Origin: Mycobacterium sp. NBC_00419
GTDB taxonomy: Bacteria; Actinomycetota; Actinomycetes; Mycobacteriales; Mycobacteriaceae
Reading direction: 5' to 3'
DNA: 64,000 nt
Assembly: GCF_036023875.1 (NCBI RefSeq)
Contig: NZ_CP107931.1
Span: 5,394,001 to 5,458,000, forward strand
The translations under genes were made by a program, and so were the position numbers. How positions within the stretch are numbered: the first letter of the stretch is position 1; every line of letters starts with the position of its first letter. Below, one piece after another: positions 55,653-61,826 of the stretch. The notes beneath the pieces were generated by a model that saw only the letters and a program-made list of their open reading frames with translations, did no database searches and was not told the DNA's origin.

Positions 55653-56924
55653 TCAGATGTCGGCCGTCTCCTTGAGCAGACGCACGCACACCAGGCTGAC
55701 CAGTCCCAGACCGGACAGCATCGCCGCGATGCTCCAGCTGCCGTAGGAGTCGAGAAGGTACTCCGAGATCACCGGGGGCACACCGCCGCCGATGATCCCG
55801 CCGATGTTGTGCGCCAGGCCCGCGCCGGTATAGCGGTAGGCGATGGCGAAGGTCTCCGGGATGAAGGACGCCAGCGGCCCCATCGCGATTCCGATGATCG
55901 CGTAGGTCACGATGATGGCGACGGCGAAGAGAACGTGGTTGCGGGTTTCGATCAGCGGGAAGACGATCAGCGACCAGGGCACGGACAGCGCGTAGCCGAC
56001 CGTCATCGGAAGCCGCCGGCCGTAGGTGTCGCTCAGGATGGCCGAGGCGGCGACGAACGCCACCGTGCAGACGCCCCCGATCACGCCGACGAGGAGCACG
56101 AAGTCCGTCGAGAAACCCAGGTGTGCGGTGGCGTAGTGAGTGAAGAAGGTACCGGTCTCGTAGACCAGTCCGAGAACGCCGACCATGGCGCCCGCCGCGA
56201 GCAGGAGTTGGCGGCCCTGGTCGCGGACCAGGGCGGCGACGGGCGTCTCGTTATGGGTGGCGGCTGACGCCTCGGCGAATACCGGCGTCTCCTTGACGCT
56301 CATCCGCACCACCAGGGCCGTGCCGATCAGCACGGCGCTGAGCAGGAATGGAAGCCGCCACGCCCATTCCATGAACGCCGAGCTGCTCTGGCCCCAGGTC
56401 ACGTAGACGATCAGGAAGACCAGATTCGCCAGAACCAGCGCCGTGCCGAATCCCATCTGGGTGAACATCCCGTAGCGGCCCCGCTGGCGCGGGGGTGCGT
56501 ACTCGGCGCTGAGCAGCGCCGAGCCGGCCCACTCGCCACCGACAGCGAACCCCTGCAGAACCCGCAGCAAGGTCAGCAGTAGCGGTGCCGCGAGACCGAT
56601 CGCGGCCGTGCTCGGAATGAGTCCCACGCCGACGGTGGAGACGCCCATCAGGAGCAGGGTGACGACCAGGGTTCGCTGGCGGCCGATGCGGTCTCCGAAG
56701 TGACCGAATACGACCGCACCGATCGGGCGGGACACGAACGCCGAAGCAAACGTTCCCAACGAGGCGACCGTCCCCATCACGTGGCCCAGGTGGGGAAAGA
56801 AGACGGTGGGGAACACCAGTGCTGCGGCCGTGCCGTAGATGAAGAAGTCGTAGAACTCGATGGCCGAGCCGACGTAACTCGCCAGCGCGACCCGTCGCAG
56901 TGTCCCCGGCGCCCCCGTATGCAC
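55653..56924 (-). CDS. MFS transporter, metabolite:H+ symporter (MHS) type
   Basis: A 423-residue transporter of the ShiA/ProP/KgtP group with 12 hydrophobic helices. The family start ASYVGSAIEFYDFFIYGTAAALVF is diagnostic, followed by the motif GHFGDRIGRQRTL between helices 2 and 3 and a second-half FVAASAILSDTYGRRL. It is likely to import an organic acid or osmolyte; the substrate is not predictable. GTG 56924 is chosen; an upstream in-frame TTG (56930) is possible. It stands alone and ends 6 nt from the dnaE1 stop. Confidence 0.88.
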   Translation of the reverse strand: MHTGAPGTLRRVALASYVGSAIEFYDFFIYGTAAALVFPTVFFPHLGHVMGTVASLGTFASAFVSRPIGAVVFGHFGDRIGRQRTLVVTLLLMGVSTVGVGLIPSTAAIGLAAPLLLTLLRVLQGFAVGGEWAGSALLSAEYAPPRQRGRYGMFTQMGFGTALVLANLVFLIVYVTWGQSSSAFMEWAWRLPFLLSAVLIGTALVVRMSVKETPVFAEASAATHNETPVAALVRDQGRQLLLAAGAMVGVLGLVYETGTFFTHYATAHLGFSTDFVLLVGVIGGVCTVAFVAASAILSDTYGRRLPMTVGYALSVPWSLIVFPLIETRNHVLFAVAIIVTYAIIGIAMGPLASFIPETFAIAYRYTGAGLAHNIGGIIGGGVPPVISEYLLDSYGSWSIAAMLSGLGLVSLVCVRLLKETADI

Positions 56925-56986
56925 TGGCAAATTCTCATGACGCAGGAGCTGTTTGTCCAGTGGAGATCGTGGCGCAGGATGGGGTG

Positions 56987-57412
56987 ATGGGCGATGACAC
57001 TTCAAGCGAATCCCGGCATATCAGCGCATGGATCAATCGATCGGCGGCCGACGTCTACCGCTATGCCGCCGATCCGGCGCATCTCCCCGAATGGGCGGCC
57101 GGGCTGTCCCAGGGCGCGCTGACGAAGGTCGGCGACACCTGGGTGGCCCAGTCACCGATGGGGGAGATCACCATCGAGTTCACCCCGGCCAACGACCTCG
57201 GGGTGCTCGACCACGTGGTCACGATGCCGTCGGGGGAGCCGGTGTTCAATCCGCTGCGAGTGGTACCGGCCGGCGAGCAGTGGAGCGAGGTCGTGTTCAC
57301 CCTTCGGCGCAGGGCGGAGATGTCCGACGACGATTTCCTGAAGGACGCGGCGGCCATCACGGCCGACCTGGCGACGCTGAAGCGAATCCTGGAGCGTCAG
57401 ACGCGCGGGTGA
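56987..57412 (+). CDS. SRPBCC (START-like) family protein
   Basis: A 141-residue helix-grip protein, as in polyketide cyclase or lipid-transport families. It has the N-terminal SAWINRSAADVYRYAADPAHLPEWAAGL pattern and the final amphipathic helix (LATLKRILE). No catalytic residues can be assigned. The ATG at 56987 follows AGGATGGGG. It diverges from the MHS transporter with a 62-nt gap and overlaps the small membrane-protein gene by 16 nt at the 3' end. Ligand unknown. Confidence 0.82.
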   Translation: MGDDTSSESRHISAWINRSAADVYRYAADPAHLPEWAAGLSQGALTKVGDTWVAQSPMGEITIEFTPANDLGVLDHVVTMPSGEPVFNPLRVVPAGEQWSEVVFTLRRRAEMSDDDFLKDAAAITADLATLKRILERQTRG

Positions 57413-57627
57413 CGACGCGCGCCGAAGGCCATCCAGATCACGGTGGCCACGCCGGCGGCAGTCAGGACCGCCGGTGCGGCGCTGGCGGTGACAGCGCCGA
57501 CGACGGCGAGCACGAGAAGTCCGGCACCGACGGCGACCAGCTTGTAGAGCGGCCACGGCACTCCGGCGATGCGCACGTGCGATTCGGGCGAGGTGAGGGC
57601 CGAACGCACCTGTTCAACACTCGTCAT
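57397..57627 (-). CDS. small membrane protein, two helices
   Basis: A 76-residue protein with two adjacent hydrophobic segments (LYKLVAVGAGLLVLAVVGAV and AAPAVLTAAGVATVIWMAFG) between a short polar N-terminus and a basic tail (ARRHPRV). The ATG at 57627 has a TACCCT -10 seven nt upstream and is preferred over an in-frame ATG at 57648. No family recognised. It overlaps the SRPBCC gene by 16 nt. Confidence 0.65.
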   Translation of the reverse strand: MTSVEQVRSALTSPESHVRIAGVPWPLYKLVAVGAGLLVLAVVGAVTASAAPAVLTAAGVATVIWMAFGARRHPRV

Positions 57628-57634
57628 GCCCTCG

Positions 57635-57640
57635 AGGGTA
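57635..57640 (-). promoter_or_regulatory. -10 box (TACCCT) of the small membrane-protein gene
   Basis: On the minus strand TACCCT lies 7 nt before ATG 57627, supporting the shorter start. It is 11 bp from the SDR stop codon. Confidence 0.4.
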
Positions 57641-57650
57641 CCCCGCATCT

Positions 57651-58451
57651 TTAGTTTCGGGCACCCGAAATCTCATCGCGCCGCATGCCGGCCATCACCT
57701 TGGTCAAGATGACGGTCCGCAGCCGCCGCGGCAGCATCCTCAGCGAGGCGGTCAGGAACTTGCCGCGCGCCCCGGGTACCACTGTGGCGCGGTGGCCGAG
57801 GGCCCGCAGGGCGGCCGCGGCAACCACCTCAGGTGAGTCCGCCGACGTCATCGTCAGGCCCGCCCGGTCGCCGAAGCCGCTGTTCACCGGTCCGGGGGCG
57901 ACCGCAAGAACGTCGACGCCCAACGGGGCGAGCTCGGGGTGCAACCCCTCGGCCAGACTCTGCACATAGGCCTTGGTGGCGGCGTAGTTGGCCTGGCCCG
58001 CCACACCCTGCCAGCCCAGGATCGACCCGAAGAGGACGATCCCGCCCCTGCCCCGGTTGACCATCCGCCCCGACAGCGCGTGGGTCAGCTGGGTCACCGC
58101 GGTGATGTTCACCGCGATCATCGCCAACTCGTCGCCGATGGCGGACTCGACGAACGGCCCCGCGCCGCCGAATCCGGCGGCCAGGACGGCCAGGCCGATG
58201 TCGAGGCCGGCGGTGTGGGCGGCGAGCGCCGCGACGCCGTCCGGATCGGACAGGTCGACCGCGACCACCCGGGTGTGGACGCCGTGGGTGCGTTCGAGTT
58301 CGTCGGCCAGCGCCCGCAGTTCGGGCTCCCGGCGGGCGGCCAGCACGACGTGGAGTCCGGCGGCGGCGATCCGGACTGCCATTGCCCGTCCGATTCCGTC
58401 GCTGGCACCGGTGACCAGCGCCCAGGGTCCGTATCGTTCGAGAGCACTCAC
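57651..58451 (-). CDS. short-chain dehydrogenase/reductase (SDR)
   Basis: A 266-residue classical SDR. It has the cofactor motif TGASDGIGRAM, a SILGWQG segment supplying Ser, and YAATKAYVQ with the Tyr-Lys pair; the cofactor is probably NADP(H). The C-terminus continues with a hydrophobic and basic tail (LRMLPRRLRTVI) seen in membrane-associated SDRs. The ATG overlaps the stop of the efflux gene (ATGA), so it is co-expressed with the pump under the TetR regulator. It may modify a substrate of the pump. Confidence 0.88.
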   Translation of the reverse strand: MSALERYGPWALVTGASDGIGRAMAVRIAAAGLHVVLAARREPELRALADELERTHGVHTRVVAVDLSDPDGVAALAAHTAGLDIGLAVLAAGFGGAGPFVESAIGDELAMIAVNITAVTQLTHALSGRMVNRGRGGIVLFGSILGWQGVAGQANYAATKAYVQSLAEGLHPELAPLGVDVLAVAPGPVNSGFGDRAGLTMTSADSPEVVAAAALRALGHRATVVPGARGKFLTASLRMLPRRLRTVILTKVMAGMRRDEISGARN

Positions 58452-60013
58452 AGCTGCGCCACCTTCGGGTGGGCGGGAAGCACGGCCAGCGCGAACAGCG
58501 CCCCGACGGCACAGACCGCGGCGGCGGTCAGGCAGCCGGCCTGCATCCCGGACAGGAAGGCGTTCTCCACCGCGCTGCGCACCGCGCCGGTGATCGGTGG
58601 GGGTGCCTGGGCGGCCACCGCCAGCCCCTGGGCCAGACCTTCCTTGGCGATGGACTGTGCCGACGCCGGCATGGCCTGCAACAGCTGGTTGTCGGCCAGG
58701 TGCCGGATGTAGATCGTGGAGAAGACGCTGCCGATCACGGCGACACCGAGGGTGCCGCCCACCTGGCGGGTGGCGTCATTGACGGCCGAGCCCGCACCGG
58801 CCTGCTCGGGTCGCACCACCCCCATGATCGAGTCGGTGGCCGGTGCGCTGGTGAGCCCGAGGCCGCCACCGAGCAGCACCATCTGCGCGGCCATCACCGG
58901 GTAGGTCACCCCGAGGTCGCTTGCCGCTATCCAGGCAAAGGATCCCGACATCATCAGAAGACCAACGAAGACAACGGCTTTGGTGCCGACTGCGCGCACC
59001 GCGAGCTGGGTGCCGAGCACCGAGCCGATGGCGATCGACAGCGCCACCGGCAGGATCCGGACACCGGTTTCCAGCGGGCTGTTGCCCTGGAGCAACTGCA
59101 TGAACTGGGTGATGATGAAGATGAACCCGAACAGTGCGAAGAAGGCGACGGTGACCGCGCCACTGGCTGCGCTGAAGCGCAGGTTGGTGAACAGCGTGAC
59201 GTCGATCAGCGGGTCGGGGTGTCTGCGCTCCCACCACGCGAAGCTCACCGCGGCGGCCAGTGCGACGGCGAACCCGATCAGTGTCGGTGCGCTCGACCAC
59301 CCGTGCGACGGGGCCTCGATGATCGTGTAGACCAGGGCGCCGAGCATCACCACCGAGAGCACCAGACCGCCGCGGTCGACCCGCGATTGCCGGTCTCGTG
59401 CGGACGCGGGGATGACGAACGGCGCGGCCAGGGCGGCCAGCAGTGCGATGGGCGCCAGTGCGAGAAACAGGCTGCCCCACCAGAACCCCTCCAGCAGTGC
59501 GCCGCCCATGATCGGCCCGATGGCCACGCCCAGCCCGGTGACGGCACCCCAGACACCGATGGCGGCCGCCCGCTGGCGGGGATCGCGGAACGTGTCGGTG
59601 ATGATGGCCAGCGTGGTCGGGTAGATGAGCGCGGAGGCGATACCCATCACCAGGCGCATGGCGATCAGTTCACCGGTGGTGGTGCACAGCGCGGCACCGA
59701 CACTGCTGATCGCGAACAGGATCAGTCCGGCGATCAACGTCCCGCGTCTGCCGAACTTGTCACCGACGGTGCCACCGGCCAGCACCAGCGCGGCGAAGGC
59801 CAGGTTGTAGGCGTCGACGATCCATTGCAGGCCCCGGGTGGAGGCTCCCAGCGCCGAATTCAGAGTTGGCAGAGCGACATTGACGATCGTGGTTTCCACA
59901 TTGATGGCCAGGGCCGCGACGAGGACGACAGCGAGGATCGCGATCGGCCGGATGCGCGGTGGTGCGGCGTGCGCCGCGGTCCCGTGGGTATGGGGGAGGG
60001 TGCCAGCGGTCAT
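58448..60013 (-). CDS. DHA2-family (EmrB/QacA) drug efflux MFS transporter
   Basis: A 521-residue 14-helix proton antiporter. Helix 1 has LAINVETTIVNVALPTL, followed by the family motifs GGTVGDKFGRRGTL (loop 2-3) and ALIYPTTLAIITDTF (helix 5, motif C region GVWGAVTGLGVAIGPIMGG). The N-terminal 20 residues are a hydrophilic His-rich tail (TLPHTHGTAAHAAPP). It is the first gene of an operon with the SDR, controlled by two TetR-type operators between it and the regulator gene upstream. Confidence 0.93.
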   Translation of the reverse strand: MTAGTLPHTHGTAAHAAPPRIRPIAILAVVLVAALAINVETTIVNVALPTLNSALGASTRGLQWIVDAYNLAFAALVLAGGTVGDKFGRRGTLIAGLILFAISSVGAALCTTTGELIAMRLVMGIASALIYPTTLAIITDTFRDPRQRAAAIGVWGAVTGLGVAIGPIMGGALLEGFWWGSLFLALAPIALLAALAAPFVIPASARDRQSRVDRGGLVLSVVMLGALVYTIIEAPSHGWSSAPTLIGFAVALAAAVSFAWWERRHPDPLIDVTLFTNLRFSAASGAVTVAFFALFGFIFIITQFMQLLQGNSPLETGVRILPVALSIAIGSVLGTQLAVRAVGTKAVVFVGLLMMSGSFAWIAASDLGVTYPVMAAQMVLLGGGLGLTSAPATDSIMGVVRPEQAGAGSAVNDATRQVGGTLGVAVIGSVFSTIYIRHLADNQLLQAMPASAQSIAKEGLAQGLAVAAQAPPPITGAVRSAVENAFLSGMQAGCLTAAAVCAVGALFALAVLPAHPKVAQL

Positions 60014-60027
60014 GGGCGGCGACTTTC

Positions 60028-60046
60028 ATGTTGACAGCGTTAACAT
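60028..60046. promoter_or_regulatory. operator O1 upstream of the efflux gene
   Basis: ATGTTGACAGCGTTAACAT is an imperfect 19-bp palindrome (TGTTRAC half-sites) 15 bp before the efflux start, at or just after the predicted transcription start. Confidence 0.6.
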
Positions 60047-60051
60047 CGGCA

Positions 60052-60082
60052 AGCATGGCAGTACTTGTTGACACTGTCAACA
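60052..60082 (-). promoter_or_regulatory. efflux promoter with operator O2
   Basis: TGTTGACA-C-TGTCAACA (60066-60082) is a perfect 8+1+8 palindrome. On the minus strand its TTGACA (60075-60080) forms an exact -35, 17 bp from a -10 CATGCT (60052-60057). A repressor bound here would block the -35. The O1 and O2 centres are 37 bp apart. Confidence 0.65.
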
Positions 60083-60090
60083 TGTGAGAT

Positions 60091-60702
60091 CTAGCGGACG
60101 CCTTCGGCCAACAGATCGAGGAGGCGATCGGCGATCAGCTGCTTGCGCGGGGCCTCTGCGTAGTTGAGCGGGCCGTCCAGAAACAATGTGGCAAGGCCGT
60201 GCACCGCGGCCCAGGCCGCTTCATCCACGCCGTCTCGGCGACTGGCGGTGAGCACGCCGGCAGCCACCAGATCGTCAATGCAGCCGGTGAGAATCTGGAA
60301 CGGATGTCGCCCCGGCTCGACGGTCTCGTCGCTCGGGTTCGGCCCGCCCGGCGCGAACGCGGTACGGAACAAGCCGGGCTCGGTCAGCGCGAAATCGATA
60401 TAGGCCTGTCCGGTGGCGCGGAAGCGGGCCAGGGCGCGGTGCTCGCGCCGCCCCCGGTTGGGTACGGCGGCAAGCGATTCCAGCATCGCATCGCCCAGTT
60501 GGCCCATCCCGTAGACCTGCACCGCGCCCAGCAGCGCCTGGCGATCGGCGTAATGCCGGTAGGCGGCGGAGTTGCTGACTCCGGCCAACCGCTGCACGTC
60601 ACGCAACACCACCGCGTCAGGGCCGCCGGTGCGGGCCAGTTCGACGCCGTGCTCCAGCAGCGCTTGGCGCAGGTTGCCATGGTGGTACGACGCGGTCGCC
60701 AT
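60091..60702 (-). CDS. TetR-family repressor of the efflux/SDR operon
   Basis: A 203-residue TetR protein. The N-terminal HTH (about residues 10-55) contains SYHHGNLRQALLEHGVEL and LAGVSNSAAYRHYADRQALL. The C-terminal ligand domain has the WHG-type AAWAAVHGLATLFLDGPL. ATG 60702 begins MATASYHHG; in-frame extensions upstream are unlike the family. It lies directly upstream of the efflux gene on the same strand, with 77 nt between stop and start holding two operators. A third operator covers its own start codon, so it probably autoregulates. The inducer is unknown. Confidence 0.9.
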   Translation of the reverse strand: MATASYHHGNLRQALLEHGVELARTGGPDAVVLRDVQRLAGVSNSAAYRHYADRQALLGAVQVYGMGQLGDAMLESLAAVPNRGRREHRALARFRATGQAYIDFALTEPGLFRTAFAPGGPNPSDETVEPGRHPFQILTGCIDDLVAAGVLTASRRDGVDEAAWAAVHGLATLFLDGPLNYAEAPRKQLIADRLLDLLAEGVR

Positions 60703-60719
60703 GTTGACAAGTCTTACAT
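60701..60719. promoter_or_regulatory. operator O3 over the TetR start codon
   Basis: ATGTTGACAAGTCTTACAT shares the first 9 bases with O1 and ends in the same ACAT half-site. It covers the ATG of the repressor gene, as expected for autorepression of a leaderless or short-leader mRNA. Confidence 0.55.
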
Positions 60720-60797
60720 CGTCCGGCGGCGGCCCGGGAGGTAATGTCCACCGCGCAGATGGTTTACCGGGGCTCACGGTCCCGGAATCGAGCGATG

Positions 60798-60972
60798 TGA
60801 GCAGGTGGCGCATCGCGAGAGGGAACCCGGTGTGAATCCGGGACTGTCCCGCAGCGGTATGCAGGAACGACCGCCGTCATCGGCACTGGCCGCAGAATTC
60901 GTGCGGCCGGGAAGCGACGGCCAGTAGGTGCATCCTTACGATGCGCGCCCGCGAGTCCGAAGACCTGCCAGC
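60798..60972 (+). ncRNA. cobalamin (adenosylcobalamin/B12) riboswitch
   Basis: It shows the class signatures in order. AGGTGGC (60803-60809) pairs through GCAGGT with ACCTGC (60963-60968) to form P1. The core follows with GGGAACCCGGTGTGAATCC and CTGTCCCGCAGCGGTATGC, a B12-box-like GGCACTGGCC near 60886, and finally CGAGTCCGAAGACCTGCC. It reads away from the TetR gene towards the CbiM-like gene 80 nt downstream, and B12 should turn that gene off. Confidence 0.92.
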
Positions 60973-60975
60973 TGT

Positions 60976-60996
60976 GCCGGGTGCGCCGCACCCGGC
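60976..60996 (+). promoter_or_regulatory. hairpin of the B12-riboswitch expression platform
   Basis: GCCGGGTGC (60976-60984) and GCACCCGGC (60988-60996) form a perfect 9-bp stem with a 3-nt loop right after P1. No U-tract follows, so it may act on transcription weakly or rearrange to hide the SD at about 61043. Confidence 0.5.
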
Positions 60997-61053
60997 GGGC
61001 ATCGCCTCGTGGAATCGGGCGATGGCCATTGCTGCGTCCCGAAGGGAACTTCC

Positions 61054-61731
61054 GTGCATATTGAGCCCGGGATTGTCGAAGGCCCGAAGATCATTCTCAG
61101 TTACGTCAGCGCCGGCGGTGCCGGTGCATACGGCGCCTACACCGCCTGGCAGCTGATCAAGGAGCGCGGTATCGGCGCTCTGCTGCTGCGCAGTGCGGCC
61201 ACCACGGCGCTGGTGTTCACGTTCTTCCAGGTGTTCCCGCACTATCCGGTGGGGATCTCCGAGGTGCACCTGATCCTGGGTTCGACACTGTTCCTGCTGT
61301 TCGGTATGGCGCCGGCCGCGTTCGGTCTGGCCGCGGGCCTGCTGCTCCAGGGGTTGTTCTTCGCTCCGTTCGACCTGCCGCAGTACGGCATGAACGTCAC
61401 CACGCTGCTGGTGCCGCTGTTCGCCCTGCAACTGGTGGCCAACCGCGTGATCGCGCCGCAGACGCCGTACGTGCAGCTGAAGTACCGCCAGGCGCTGGCC
61501 CTGTCGACGACCTATCAGGCGGGCATCGTGTCGTGGGTGGCGTTCTGGGCCTTCTACGGCGAAGGTTTCAGCGGTCAGACCGTCGCCAGTGTCGCCACCT
61601 TCGGCGCGGCCTATATGACGGTGATCATCGTCGAGCCGCTGGCCGATCTCGGTGTGCTGGCCGCGGCCAAGGGTCTGCACCGGATGAAGGACTCGATGCT
61701 GTTCACCCCGAGGCTGCTCAACCCGGCCTGA
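61054..61731 (+). CDS. CbiM-like ECF transporter permease for cobalt/nickel
   Basis: A 225-residue membrane protein of the CbiM/NikM substrate-binding family. The N-terminal V/M-H-I-E-P-G matches the MHI-PG start, whose His binds the metal. About six helices follow, including LILGSTLFLLFGMAPAAFGLAAGLLLQGLFF, which holds the family's G-rich turns. GTG 61054 is chosen over an in-frame ATG at 60928, which lies in the riboswitch; AGGGA (61043-61047) is the SD. The B12 riboswitch makes cobalt the likely substrate. No CbiN, CbiQ or CbiO is adjacent. Confidence 0.85.
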   Translation: MHIEPGIVEGPKIILSYVSAGGAGAYGAYTAWQLIKERGIGALLLRSAATTALVFTFFQVFPHYPVGISEVHLILGSTLFLLFGMAPAAFGLAAGLLLQGLFFAPFDLPQYGMNVTTLLVPLFALQLVANRVIAPQTPYVQLKYRQALALSTTYQAGIVSWVAFWAFYGEGFSGQTVASVATFGAAYMTVIIVEPLADLGVLAAAKGLHRMKDSMLFTPRLLNPA

Positions 61732-61826
61732 CCTCACAGCGGCGCCGCGGGCAATGTGAGCGGGGCTTATCTTCGCGCTAACGCGCCTCGGCAGCTCCCG
61801 TAATGTTCGCCGGGCACGGTAGGTCC

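Noticed and set aside
60928..61053. Longer start (ATG 60928) for the CbiM-like gene
   Set aside because: The extension would lie in the cobalamin riboswitch and its hairpin; the MHI-PG-like N-terminus and SD support GTG 61054.
61732..61826. GlnR box before the nitrate reductase gene
   Set aside because: Only a weak GTAAT-like half is present; no GTnAC-n6-GnAAC pair could be found.
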